A stretch of 33,024 nt of DNA from Smittium culicis (lineage: Eukaryota; Kickxellomycota; Harpellomycetes; Harpellales; Legeriomycetaceae), in contig LSSN01004732.1 in NCBI GenBank assembly GCA_001970855.1, positions 1-33,024 of the forward strand, given 5' to 3'. The position numbers were made by a program, and so were the translations under genes. The notes under the pieces were generated by a model. The model did no database searches and had not been told where the DNA came from. It worked only from the letters and a program-made list of their open reading frames with translations. Shown here in pieces: positions 8,839 to 20,325 of this stretch. Position 1 is the first letter of the stretch. Every line of letters begins with the position of its first letter.

Positions 8839-10908
8839 ATGGAGACACATCAAAGGAAGCTAAATGTATTTGCGACAGTGAATAAGAGCTCAAAGGAGTG
8901 TATTGGTTCAGGTGAAATGAAAGATAGCTTAGCATCGTACAGAAGAGATACTGGTACGGAAGGTGAAGAAAATGGTGACAGAGGAAAAATCAATAAATAC
9001 CAATCAGTTGCAGGAGGACTGAATGAATATTATGACCGGGGAGTAAGTACAGTATCCGCTAAGAGCAGATATGGTGGATATGACGATGTAGTCCGTGGTG
9101 GTGGTGGAGGTGGGATTACAAAAGCAGAAAAAGCTGGGATTAGAAATGAAAAAGTCCAGGGAAAATCTGGAGAAAATGTTGAAGGAATAAACGATTCTAA
9201 TCACAATATTCAAACTGATAAGAATGAATGTCGATCTAGTAATGAGTTTGAAGATATTTTCGAATCGATATTGAGGTGCTGTTTCGAATGGGAATTGGGC
9301 GAGGCCTATAGCAAGAAAAATTATTCAGAGTATTTCAAGAGCTATTACCCAAGAGATAAGAGAGCTAGAACTAGCTACGCTAAAGCGTTTGAAGATTTTA
9401 ACAACAGCGATAACATTAAGAGGAATATATACAGCGGTGGGTTATTGGTATATAATAGCTATGATGCCGAGACAATTGTTGAAAAGAATGGTAGAACATA
9501 TCGTGATTGCCATAGTAGCGTAATTGGAACAAAAGCTGGATCGGCAAGAGATTCGATAGCTGATGAAGGTTTTGACAATTGTAATGGGAAGGAATATTTA
9601 GTAGAAAGATTTACTAGTGGCTATTATCGGAAGGAGCCAAACTCCAGCTCAAAAGTGACATTAGTTTCGAGAGATTTGTCTATTCAACCAGAAACCAGCG
9701 AATCTTCGAATAGGGACTTTATCTGCTTGGATATAGATTTGAATGCAAGGAACGGGAATGTTGGTAAATTTAGTTATGATGATGACAGCTATGACGATGA
9801 CGATGATATGCCAATATTTACAAAGCATAGCGGAACTTTTAACACAAAGAATAGTGGTTCAAGTCTTTTGGATAAACTGAAAGCTAATAGCTACGGGACG
9901 AGTAATATCCTTGAGATTGATGATTCGGACTTTTTGGAAGCATCAGATAATAACGATGAAGTTCCATCCATTTTTAAAAACTTTGAAGAAGTTAATAGCA
10001 AGATATTGTACAACCGAGACGCTGGTTCAGACGATTCGATTAATATACTTGCTGAGGCGAGGAACGTCGATAAAGCAATCCAGATAGGAAATCTGGAGAA
10101 AACCAAGTACAGTGATAATATGGTGGGTAAAAGCAACTGGAGCACCAATTGTGCGCTCGATTTGCTGAACGACATTAACCGAAAAGCGTTCAAGAGCTTT
10201 GAGCAGGACTCGAAGAATCATTTGGGGAAACCTGGGACTGACGAGTATCTAGGTATGAATGTATCGCAGTACTCATTTATGTCGGCTCTGTCGAATTCTA
10301 CTGGAACCACAGCGCCAATATTTGCGAGCGAAGTTGGGCAAAACTGGGCCGGTGGTGAAAAGACTGAAGCAGTAGAGTTGAAGTATGTTAACAGCGGTAG
10401 CAGTTCATATAACAAAAAGATCAACAGGTATTATAGGCCAGGAGGAAATTATGATAGTTTACTTAAACTGGAATCCAAAATGCATGAAAGACTTGGGGGT
10501 AGCAAGAACATAGTAGATGGTGACCTGATGGAATCGAAGAAGAGCGGTGTAGGAAAGTTTTTAAAAAAGACAGGCAATTACCTGAAAACAAGAGGATCAA
10601 TTATATTCAATAAGCAGCAGGAAGACACAGATTCTGATATATTCAACGGTGATAAAGGAGTAGTTAAAAACAGAAAATCGCGCGTGCTTAGTAACTTCCG
10701 TAGCAGTATTGACTTTAGTAAAGTTATTCGCAGCGATTGGGAAAAAACGGACATTGAGCCTACTAAATCGTTGCGTAAAGGGCATAAGTCTATGCTGAAC
10801 TTTAACAAATTTAAAAGCGACGCGAATATAAACTTTAAGAAGGAAAAGTTGGTTGACGGTCGTAGCGGGATTGTTAAATCATTATTTAAGATTATTAACA
10901 TTAAATAA
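8839..10908 (+). CDS. Unrecognised 689-aa, largely disordered protein
   Basis: An uninterrupted 690-codon frame including the stop. The start is the first ATG after an in-frame TGA about 50 bp upstream. I do not recognise the family. Visible features: a hydrophilic N-terminus, a poly-Gly run near residues 86-92, a possibly folded block near 137-175 (aromatic and acidic residues, a Cys pair), an Asp run near 313-326, and a Lys/Arg-rich final ~130 residues with repeated Phe/Lys motifs that look amphipathic. Ser, Asn, Asp and Gly dominate. There is no signal peptide and no membrane segment. A soluble scaffold or regulatory protein would fit, but no function can be assigned. It is convergent with the Rab7 gene, with 193 bp between stop codons. 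An AATAAA overlaps its stop codon (10904-10909). Length and composition far from background AT noise support a real gene. Confidence 0.75.
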   Translation: METHQRKLNVFATVNKSSKECIGSGEMKDSLASYRRDTGTEGEENGDRGKINKYQSVAGGLNEYYDRGVSTVSAKSRYGGYDDVVRGGGGGGITKAEKAGIRNEKVQGKSGENVEGINDSNHNIQTDKNECRSSNEFEDIFESILRCCFEWELGEAYSKKNYSEYFKSYYPRDKRARTSYAKAFEDFNNSDNIKRNIYSGGLLVYNSYDAETIVEKNGRTYRDCHSSVIGTKAGSARDSIADEGFDNCNGKEYLVERFTSGYYRKEPNSSSKVTLVSRDLSIQPETSESSNRDFICLDIDLNARNGNVGKFSYDDDSYDDDDDMPIFTKHSGTFNTKNSGSSLLDKLKANSYGTSNILEIDDSDFLEASDNNDEVPSIFKNFEEVNSKILYNRDAGSDDSINILAEARNVDKAIQIGNLEKTKYSDNMVGKSNWSTNCALDLLNDINRKAFKSFEQDSKNHLGKPGTDEYLGMNVSQYSFMSALSNSTGTTAPIFASEVGQNWAGGEKTEAVELKYVNSGSSSYNKKINRYYRPGGNYDSLLKLESKMHERLGGSKNIVDGDLMESKKSGVGKFLKKTGNYLKTRGSIIFNKQQEDTDSDIFNGDKGVVKNRKSRVLSNFRSSIDFSKVIRSDWEKTDIEPTKSLRKGHKSMLNFNKFKSDANINFKKEKLVDGRSGIVKSLFKIINIK

Positions 10909-11101
10909 AACCAAAAGCTAAATGGTGGTTGTTGGGAATATCGCAGCTTAATTAACGTCTACAAGTCCTAATAATTTTATTACTTTAAATACTTTTATTT
11001 TTTTAGCAGAAAGAATTAATAAAGTGATCTATTTTATTAATTATATCAATAAAAGAGAAAAAAAAATATTTAGTTAAGTGGAATATTTAAAGGAGTAAAG
11101 T

Positions 11102-12356
11102 TTAGCAGGAACAGTTTGAATTTGGAGTATCTTGTTCGATTCTGATAGGATCGGGGAATTCGCTAAAGATAATAAAACGTAAAAAAAAAAAAAGTAAAAG
11201 GATGTTAGTATGGCAAATATAATGGAGAGACTTGGTATAAGTGATAATATATAAGCAGCAGTAAAGTATATAAGGGAGAGAGATAGAAAAAAAAACCTAT
11301 ATAGTTCGACGTTTGATTCTCTGGTGAGAGCATTTCTGGATATTGATTGGAAAGCTTGTTCGACGTTGATTCCTTCTTTAGCAGACGTTTCAAAGTATGG
11401 AATATTTCCTTTAGATTGGCACCAAGCCAAAGCGCGCTTAGAAGAAACCTGTAAATTGAGCAGAATAATAATATCGCAGGAAAAAGAGGGTTAATAAACG
11501 AATAATGAATAGATTAACAACAAATATTAAAAAAGAAGGAGAGGAGTGGTTTTTTTTTTTTTGGAGAATAAATAAAGGCGATAAGAATAACAGCTTACAA
11601 CTCGTTTAGAATCTTCGACATCAATTTTATTAGCTAAAACGACGAAAGGGAAACTGTCAGGATCTCTTGGGCCAGACTGTAATAAAAATTCGTCTCTCCA
11701 GTTGTCTAGATTTTCAAAAGAGCGTGCATTATTGACATCGAAGCATAAAGCGCAGCAGTCGGCGCCTCTGTAGAAAGCGACACCTAGACTTTGAAATCGC
11801 TCTTGACCTGCAGTGTCCCAGATCTGGTGTTATTAAAACAAGAAAGAGTTACTTATGTTGATGAACAGTTGAAATATAGAAATAAGGGCAAGTGTAGATA
11901 GGGGGGGAGGGGTTTACCTGCATTGTTATTAATTTACCGTCTATTAATACTTCTCTAGTTAAAAAATCGGCACCGATGGTTGCTTTATACTGACCAGTAA
12001 ATTTGCGATTTACGTATTGGTTCATGAGAGAGGTTTTACCAACTCTAAAAAGGATATTGTTTAAAAATAAAATGGATTAGTGTGTATTATGTTAAATATA
12101 AAAGAATCATAACTAATACAGGAAAAAAAAAATTACCCACTATCGCCAAGAATGATAACCTATTATAAATTATTATCCGATAAAGAAATGGTCAGTATGT
12201 TAAAACCGAAAATGGAAGAGGGATAAAAATCAGACAATTAAAAAAAAAACTCAAGAGTAATAGGAGATAAATATATATAGCGATGAACAAGAATAGGAGA
12301 AGAGTGAAGTTATTGACGATTACCTTGAGTAAAACCTTCTTTTTGGGAGCAGGCAT
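11102..12356 (-). CDS. YPT7: Rab7/Ypt7 small GTPase, six exons
   Basis: This GTPase directs late endosome/vacuole (lysosome) traffic and fusion, cycling between membrane and cytosol. My exon model on the minus strand is 12356-12324, 12159-12137, 12044-11918, 11823-11599, 11448-11297 and 11162-11102: 621 nt, 206 aa, the usual Rab7 length. Introns of 164, 92, 94, 150 and 134 bp begin GT and end AG. The N-terminus is [12 protein letters not shown] motifs are intact: P-loop GDSGVGKTS (split by intron 2), switch I TIGADF, WDTAGQE at the start of exon 4, NKID, and ETSAK in exon 5. The C-terminus is Cys-Ser-Cys, the double geranylgeranylation signal. Rab7-type segments include FYRGADCC and [16 protein letters not shown]. 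The last intron has a weak donor (GTTTTT), yet the joined frame gives the family's EFPDPIR tail. Single-exon reading frames here show only pieces of the protein. Confidence 0.95.
11163..11296 (-). other. Last intron of the Rab7 gene, weak donor
   Basis: A 134-bp intron starting GTTTTT and ending CTTTAG on the minus strand. The other four introns start GTAATC, GTAATT, GTAAAC and GTAAGC. Retention would add about 40 unrelated, partly hydrophobic residues and lose the Cys-Ser-Cys prenylation tail. Confidence 0.7.
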
Positions 12357-13225
12357 TTTTGAGGAATTGTATTAAAGTTGAAATAATATGTTATGAGTAT
12401 CAATAAGAAGATAGAGGTGTAGATATATAGAGGGCAGATAATCGGGAAGTGTATATATACTAGAGATTTCGAGGAGAAAATTAAAGGATTGTATATTGGT
12501 AAAACTAAGCGTGGAAAAAAAAATAGCTATGACTGAGAATTAAAGTAATTCTGTTAAGTTTAGAGTAAAGTGTGGGAAAAAAAATTTAAAAAAAAAAAAG
12601 CAAACTTTCGGCCATTTGTTTTAAAGCCTGTAAGAACTTCTATTCGCTTACTTTTGAGCTTTCTCAATTTGCCCTATTATATATAGTTATTCATTTTTTT
12701 ATTTGTATTTCGGCGCTTTATTTATTTTTTTTCTAGATAATGTTAGACTTGTATTTATATTACTTTTTGGTCCATATATTGATATTTTCGAGCTATTTTA
12801 TTCCTAATTTTTTCTTGTTTTCTTGAATTTTGTCTTTTTTATCCAAATAATTATTATTGACTGCTAATGAATTTGAGAATTATCCGGTTTTTTCTGTGTG
12901 CGAAATGTCTGAATAAAGTGTAAATTTATCTCTATAAGCTTATTTGCCACTAATTGCATGGAAGCAATTAATTCATATACCTTATTCGCTACTCTATTTT
13001 ATGTTTGGTCATTAAATGGCTCACACTTATCCTTATTCGCCCTATTTGCTTTATAAGCAGCCAATAGGCTCAGCTAGCTATCAGCCTCGACTATTTTCCA
13101 ATAAAAAACTAGACTTCATGTTTTAATTAAGTTAGCTGGCGTGTACTATTCACGCTAGCCAATAGCAGTCTTGATGGAGCATGTGATAAAAGTGCTGCAA
13201 CTCTAACTAGAAACCTTAACACCAC
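12357..13225. other. Rab7 upstream region, no gene seen
   Basis: An AT-rich region between the Rab7 start and a minisatellite. It lies upstream of Rab7 and downstream of the 1208-aa gene, both on the minus strand, so it holds the Rab7 promoter and that gene's distal 3' flank. T-rich tracts run at 12600-12850 on the plus strand. I see no coding segment. Confidence 0.5.
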
Positions 13226-13329
13226 AATACTACAACTGCTGATATCTCCTTAATACTACAACTGCTGATATCTCCTTAATACTACAACTGCTGATATCTC
13301 CTTAATACTACAACTGCTGATATCTAAAT
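13226..13329. repeat. 26-bp minisatellite, four copies
   Basis: The unit AATACTACAACTGCTGATAT plus CTCCTT repeats from 13226, 13252, 13278 and 13304. The first three copies are identical; the fourth diverges in its last few bases (CTAAAT). A partial fifth copy (AATACTACAG) follows. Near-perfect identity indicates recent expansion. It lies about 350 bp beyond the 3' end of the 1208-aa gene and about 870 bp upstream of Rab7. Confidence 0.92.
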
Positions 13330-13674
13330 AATACTACAGAAAATACGATAGACAAACATCACAAATAATATCTCTATCGCAACAACTAACTCGGCAAACA
13401 TCATATAATTTACCACAATTACATCAACTTGTAAAGCTAAATCTAAAATTACTAAAAAAAATAAATTCTAATCTAAAGATACCAATGTTCATTTGAAAAT
13501 TACGTCTTAAACTCGAAAAATACATTAACAATTGAAAAGAATATTAAAAAATGATATCATTATGAAGCACCACATTTAATTTAAAGAAAAAATGATTATA
13601 TCAATAGTTTCTATTTTCACTATACTAAACTGTGCATAAAAATAGATACATGCATATATACAAATAATTCAATA

Positions 13675-16600
13675 TCAGAATCTGACCTTCAGGCTAAGAT
13701 TTTTCTTGATGTTATCCAGCTCCTTCTCAATCATCTGCGAGTAAGTCTCGATATTATCTTGAAGGCTGATGATATTATCTGGAACTTCATACTGATTTCC
13801 TAGATCAATGCTTTTTAACTCTGATAACAACTCACCAAGCTCTGGACACTCGACTTTAATCAATTCAGGGTCTACAATAAATGCATTACTCCCCCTCGCT
13901 GATGATCTTCTTGCTGGTACCGGGTCCACCATAATCCTCGAACTACCCTGCTGCATCATTACCTTGCTCCTCTCTTGCTCCTCCTCTTCCTGCTGCTTAG
14001 CCAGCTCAAGTATTGTGCTGTAATCCATCCCAAAAGTGCTAACTGCTTTTCTGTATCCGCCTCTACTCGAATCAAGATGATCCAAATGCCAAATTCTGTC
14101 TTTATATGAGCCCACACTATCCTTTTCATTTCTTGGAAATACTCCTTCATTTCTGTTATTTCCTGTAATTCTATTCGCTTCAATGCCCTCATTTCGTTCT
14201 GTTCCCTTAAATTCGATTCTATCATCAGATGTATAAAATCCTACTTCTTTGTGACCTTCACTGAAACCTCCTGTAGATTTCTTCCTGTACTTACTTAATT
14301 TACTTTGTAGCTTTACGTTTTGATACAATAGCGAATTCACTTTATCTTTCAACTCATATATCATTTTCTTATACTCCTGCTCAAGACTACCGCTTAAATT
14401 GTATTCATCACCTGGACTAGTGTAATTAAGCTCAGTCATATTCGAAAGCTGTGAAGTCGACTTATTCTTCTTCAAATTGTATAGAAAGCTATCATTATCC
14501 AAATCTGTATTAGCCCGCCGCATTTTCAATTTGCTAGATAGATTAACAGTTTTATTTAAGAATATACTGTTCCTTTGATTCCTTTCCTTTTCTCTGCTAG
14601 AAACCAAATTAACCGCGTTCGTCGATAATGTAGTACTTTCAGACCCGCTGTTGTAAACCGTTGAATCACTACTACCCCGTTTATCCGATATTTCCAAAAA
14701 CTGTATCTGATTATCTGTGTCAAACAATAGGTTTAATGGACTAGGCCGTATCTTGCTTTTATTGGGATTTTTTTCGTCTTCTGCTTCACTAAGGTAAAAA
14801 AATTTTTCTTTTTGAAAAAGCTCGCTTTTTGACTTGTGCAAGCTCTTCGTATTTTTACTTTGATAAAAGTCACTATCCAAATAACTCGCAGTATCAACCG
14901 CCTCAAATTTTTTTCCTTGTCCAAATCCTTGCTCTTGTATTGAACCTCTTCTATCGTTTTCTACTAAATTGTTATATCCATAATCACGCTCTTTTTTATA
15001 CTGTAGAGGTTTCTGCCGATTAAATACATTTGTCCTCCTACTAATAAACTTACTTTTGTTGCTAGAATCACTATGTATTAAACTTGATTCGTGGCTTATA
15101 TCTCCAAGGATATTTGCATCATCGGATTGATATGAATTTTTCAGCATTTCCTTGCTCAACTTATCGTGTGTAGCTGATTGTAAACTCGGCGAATACATGT
15201 ATTCATCATTTTCAGCTTTATTTTTATGATGGATGAACTCTGAGCTGCTCGAATAGTTAACGATTTTTAGATCGACATTTCTAGGCTTGCTTACAAGTGT
15301 TTTGCTCGACGACAAGACCTTAGAATAAAAATCGCCCTTTTGATGGTTGTAAGTACTAATCCTTTGCGGCGTGTTGTTATACGTAGAGTTTTCTGACCCT
15401 GATAAATCATGAAAATCTTCAAAACTTGATTTAGATGACTTTTTTACACTAGTTAAATTCGATAAATATATCTGGCTATTAGTATAAGAATCTAAACTAT
15501 TTTTTTTGCTTGTTTCAGTACCAAAACTATTGGAAATCTCTGCTTCTATCGAGTTCATGCCCTCTTTATAATTCTGCTGCTGAATTTGTTTTCCTTCATT
15601 TCCATTTGATTTGTTTACACAACCTTGTTTGCTAGTATCGCCATTATAAATCGATTTTGATAACTGCGTTTTCGGAAAAACTGGAATTTTGTCATTGTTG
15701 CTAGTAATCGTCGATATGTTGCCGATGCTTTTTGAAACCTGTCTCTTTTGGCGTGTCATAAGATCTGAGTCAGATTTCAAATCTTGGTTTTTAAATTCTT
15801 TATGTTTGTTGTTATTTTTTTCAATATAACTTGCTGCAATGCTGTAATTTTTTAAATAGGCTGGAATTACCTTGATTTGGGTCGTATCTATGCTGTTTTG
15901 GTTATTAGAAGCTGCTTGAATAGAATTATCGTGCGATATAGACGGTTTGATAGAAATGTCTTTAAAATTTTTAGATTGTTGGTGTGTCATTGCTATTGGG
16001 CTAATTGAAGACATGATGAATGGCCTAATATCAAAATCCGCTCCATTATCGGATTGAATTTTACCATCTTCTTCTTTTTCTGCTTGGTTGCTGATATTTA
16101 GAACTTGCGACTCCAAAATTACATTATTCTTACTATTTGTAGAGCTTCTGTTACTGATACTACTATTACTATTGCTACGTCTTGCTCCCAAGATACTACT
16201 TAGACCTGCGTTGTTTATATAATTTTGTTTTTGGTTTCTATGAGATTCTATATCAAGGCCAACCAATTTATTTCGACTTGAAATACATTTACTGAAGCCA
16301 GCTTTAGTTTCATTGGCTGTATTTGATGATTTTTTATATTTACTTGTTGTAGATAAGGGTGTGGTTATTGTGTGAATGTTTTTAGTATTAGATGAAGGCG
16401 AAAATATGTTGATATTGTCATCGTACAAGTAAAAGGAATTTTCAACAATACCTTGGGGAATTTGATCACATAAATACCCGTATTTTTGGTCATTTGTGTT
16501 TTCTGAGAAAATGTGATCGATTTGATCAATGTTGTTATTGACGATTTCGTTTTGATATTTGGTTTGTTGGATATTATTATTTGTGTCTTTTTCAATGATT

Positions 16601-17470
16601 GATTCTACATGTATATTCGTATATTTTTGTACGTTATTTTTTAGACTATAAGATAAGATATTCTTTCTGCTTTTGTGTAAGGAGTTATTTCTCGTACCAA
16701 TGGTAATGCTATTTCTATTTATACTCGAACTTCTTTTCGAGTTAACGTCGGTACTATTTTTTTTACTGAAACTCTCACTACTACTGCGGCTAGCGCTAAT
16801 ACTTTTGTTGTAAACCATACTAATCCTTTTTTTTCTGCTAGTTGCTGATGTACTATTTTTTCTAGAAATACTGGTACTTTTTTTTCTATTTAGGCGTGGC
16901 CGAGTTAACCTTGCCCCATTAGAACTAAATATTTTGTATTCGTCGCTGACTCCAGTTCGACTATTATTGATATTTGTTATATTTTCATCATCGCTATCAA
17001 TTATATAATTATCTAGCTCAAATTGTTTTGATCTAAGGTTAAATAGGCTATCAGAAATTTCTCTTCCTATTTTCTTATATCGAGGAACTTTAATCTTTTT
17101 GATTTCAAGGCTTGCTTGAGTTTGTTGAGTAGTTATACCTTTATAGGGACTAGATTTTTTTGGAGATAATAATGCTTTTTTAGCATTTTTACCTCCAGAA
17201 AAGAAAATTTTTTCTCTCCAAGTAGGGCTATTTAATAAATATAATTATGTTCAAATTTTATAGCTGATTATGAGAGTTTAAGCATTATTTAATAAATAGC
17301 TTTTATTATATGCATCATTAAAATAAATTTCTATTTTTTTAGGTTTATATTTTAAGTCTTTGAATGATTTATATAATATAAAGAATAATATTTTACCTAT
17401 TTCCTATAGACCCTACAAAATTTTTTTTGTCGTAGTCATCGAGATCAATTGATTCCTTTCCTTGCTGCAT
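13675..17470 (-). CDS. Unrecognised 1208-aa Ser/Asn-rich protein, two exons
   Basis: The model has exon 1 at 17470-17397 and exon 2 at 17227-13675 (minus strand), joined across a 169-bp GT-AG intron: 3627 nt, 1208 aa. The internal Met at 16818 would give 1047 aa. However, the frame stays open upstream, and splicing adds 161 residues starting from an ATG right after an in-frame stop. The added N-terminus has an acidic start and then a conserved-looking block with the sequence SPTWREKIFFSGG near residues 25-37. Most of the rest is low-complexity Ser/Asn/Lys, with basic-flanked Ser motifs resembling kinase sites (QVSKSIG, QLSKSIY, RRSNS, ARRSSAR). A predicted coiled coil lies near 970-1010 (EYKKMIYELKDKVNSLL), and a second helical segment forms the last ~55 residues. 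There is no signal peptide or membrane segment. A cytoskeletal, spindle-pole or polarity scaffold is conceivable, but I cannot assign the family. Confidence 0.8.
17228..17396 (-). other. Intron of the 1208-aa gene
   Basis: A 169-bp intron: donor GTAAAA, acceptor AAATAG on the minus strand, interior AT-rich and stop-laden. Splicing joins AG with C into a Ser codon and keeps the frame open through 483 coding nucleotides upstream of the first Met of the long exon. Confidence 0.75.
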
Positions 17471-18706
17471 TCTTTATATAGTAAATTTTCTATGCTTTTC
17501 TCTTGCTTTATTTTCGTTTGGAATGAAACAGTCAGAGTTGTTATTTGTTTGTTAGTTTTTTTGTTTTTGCTGTTTGGTGTTTGGTGTTGTGTTATAACAT
17601 TCGTTAATTGTTTATTATGATTTCTTTACTAGAAATTAGTATCTTATTATTATAAAATTTTTATGCTTAGAATAACACCAGTATATGAGTATTAAAAAAA
17701 TATAAAATGGATGTATGAAGGTAATAGTATGGTTGGAATTGAAGTATTATACAACTTGACAGAGTTTAAAAAAGAAAAAAACGAGCCAAAAGAAGAAAAA
17801 ATGATTATATAAAAGCTGAATATAAAATAGCGTTTTAGATTTATTATTTGTACAACACAAAATATCAAGTTGATCGAAACTTTAAGAATTGATAAAATAT
17901 AATTTAAAAATAGTAATATCTATGAATAGCGTAGTTATAATAAATTTTTTATGATAAAGTTACATTATATTAAAGGATAGCTGTGATATTACGATTTTCG
18001 TATCAGAATTTTAACTATATTAAAATATTATTAAAAATAGACGAGAAGGGTTAAGGCATGTACATAAAAGTTTCAAGCTATTGTGTATTGTGCTGAAATT
18101 TTAATAAGGAATAAAATCTTTTAAATAATGAGAATACAAAATTTAGTTGAGTGATAAAGAACATAGCAAGAAAATGCTTTCAGCTTTCTAACTTTAATTA
18201 AACTGAGAAATATTCAGAAACTATATTTTTGTTGTCGAAAGCTGTAACTTTCATAAATTTCATGTAATCCTAAATGTAATTGCAATTCGATATATTAGTT
18301 TATATCCAGTTATGTATTATAAAAATATTATTTAATTGACTTGTAAGACATGGTGTTTTATTTTTAATTCGCTTTCGTATGGTATTACAGCAAAGTTATT
18401 AATAAATTTCGCAAGGCAAAAACAGTTACTTATAAACTTGGTTTGTCAAATGATACTCAAAGTCTTATGTGATTGGAATTAAAATGGTGTTTTCTGGTAA
18501 ACTTTTAAGTAAAAAATATTTCAGCCTTTTTGGGTGCAACTAAGAATCTTTGAAATTATAGTTCATATGAAGCAAAACTCATTTAAACCCTTAAAACTTG
18601 AAATCGTGTAATGCATTGGCTAGCTAACCATTTTTTTAGCAAATAGATTACGTATTAAAAAAAAGTAATTAGTTAGGCATTCAAGGAGTTTTATGAATAT
18701 TGCTTA
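17471..18706. other. Upstream region of the 1208-aa gene, no other gene seen
   Basis: AT-rich. It contains the promoter of the minus-strand 1208-aa gene; TATATAAAG directly precedes the start codon. A possible MITE stub (AGACGAGAAGGGTTAA) ends at 18054. I see no coding segment. Confidence 0.5.
18035..18054 (+). repeat. Possible MITE right-end stub
   Basis: AATAGACGAGAAGGGTTAA resembles the family right terminus (GGACGGGAAAGGGTTAA) with two differences. No internal element sequence precedes it, so it may be a remnant or chance. Confidence 0.35.
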
Positions 18707-18905
18707 TTTCCCCTTTCCCATCCAAAAATATTTAAAAAATCAAATTTAATGATTCTTTTATGGATAACAATTAAATTTATTATTTGCTACTATTCCAAAA
18801 CAAACTATTGTCATATAAAATTTTGGAACTATATCACTTTTATTGAACTCAGTTGGCTATATTTTGTAGATAAAAAAAAAATGCTGCCGCCCGGGAAAGG
18901 GCTAT
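18707..18905 (-). mobile_element. MITE, subfamily A, degenerate, minus orientation
   Basis: About 199 bp. It begins CCCCTTTCCCATCC and contains ATGATTC, TATTATTTGC and AGTTGGCTATATTTTGTAGA in the order expected for a reversed subfamily A copy. It ends CGCCCGGGAAAGGGCTAT. Both flanking TTAA sites are mutated, which suggests an older insertion. Confidence 0.78.
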
Positions 18906-20179
18906 AAGGTATAATCCTTGATGGTTTATGCGGTAAATACTGTTAGTCTTACTTCAACCAGAATGTGAATTGATATCTTTGGCTAAATTTGAGCTCTTAT
19001 TGAAATTGCTAAATTAAAATTCTAATAGTTATCTGAAAAGCAGCGAGAGTAAAGCTTAGATTGTAAAATTTATTATATCTACTTGAAATAAATGGCAAAC
19101 GCGTTTCTAGTTGAGGAAGTGAGGGCTATTATTTAGTCCATAGGAACATTGATCTTGCTTTATAAAACTTGTGCAAAAACTTGTTAGATGAAATACAGAT
19201 ATTTATTCGTACCACATTCATTATTAAATCTATAAATAGTAGCCTAATCAGAATGCTGTAACACTCATAGCATCCAATAACTGACAATATCTCTTTTGAT
19301 GCGATTTTCTGAGCAACGAAAAGTCAAAGTTTATATAATTCACGAAATTCTTAAATATTCTGGATATTGTACTCATCAAATTATTCGCTTTTTCTTTTGA
19401 GAATTAGTTAATGTGGGTACAACAAACCAAATCCAACGAATTTTATTAATTAATTTGTAATTGCATTTCACAGACAATTATAAATATTTGATACTCTTTA
19501 GTATCAGTTCATAAACTCAAGCATTATACTTTACCCAATAGCCTCAATTTATAAAACCATCCAGTTATCTAAAATGCTCGGTCTTTTTGTTGAGATAATT
19601 TCACATTCCATACGCTTTTTCATGAGCCTTAATGTAAATTGATTAAATATCTAATCAAAAAAAAAAAAACTCAAACCGACTTTTCCTTGAATTATATTAA
19701 ATTCTTCTCAAATTGCAATTATTTATAAACATCAGTACCGAATAAAATCCTGGTTGAACATCTAATCATAATATTATTTCCTGAGAATATAATCACGGAA
19801 ATATAGAATCATTGATTATAAAATTCCCAAAACTAATTTCCTAAAGTATATCTAATCCCTATCAATTTATAGAATTTCGCTAAATTAATTAGAAGAGTTT
19901 ACCCCCATAATTACACTTACTCCAATTTAGAAATTTTATAAGAATGCATATTTTAAAATTTTTTATCTTGAAAAATGATATCTACACAATCAGATGAAGA
20001 TTCCATATTATAGCTATATTAATTTTAAATTATATACAATAAATATCCAGTCGGTATATAAATCTTCGTGTCAGAATGGGTATAAATTTTATTTAGAAAC
20101 AAAGAAAATAAAAACTCAAAATGAGCTAATAGCAAAAAAAAATTTATTTAAAATCTTAGCTTAAAATAGTGAAGAACGC
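18906..20179. other. AT-rich intergenic stretch, no gene seen
   Basis: About 1.3 kb with no recognisable coding segment, RNA gene or mobile-element end. Confidence 0.55.
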
Positions 20180-20325
20180 TTAACCCTTTCCCTGGAGGTA
20201 GACTATTTTTGATCATTAAATATAACCAACTGTGTTCAATTTAAATACTTTAATTACGATGACTAAAAAAATATTAGTATATAGTATTGTAACAGCAAAT
20301 AATAGACTTGCTTATAATATATAAA
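20180..20325 (+). repeat. Truncated MITE, subfamily A
   Basis: It starts with an intact left end (TTAACCCTTTCCCTGGAGGT, then AGACTATTTTTGATC) and follows the consensus through CAACTGTGTTCAATT and AGCAAATAATAGAC to about 20322. It then stops where the GC-richer island begins. The right ~50 bp are absent, so the island either inserted here or was joined by deletion. Confidence 0.78.

Noticed and set aside
8839..10908. Several 60- to 107-codon minus-strand frames across the 689-aa gene
   Set aside because: They overlap the long plus-strand gene, show no motifs, and are expected from codon composition.
11074..11430. 118-codon minus-strand frame as a stand-alone gene
   Set aside because: Its first ~45 residues are Rab7 exon 5 and the remainder is read-through of the last intron; the gene continues in other exons.
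13200..13330. CRISPR-like array
   Set aside because: The 26-bp units are directly adjacent without spacers, and the genome is eukaryotic; it is a minisatellite.
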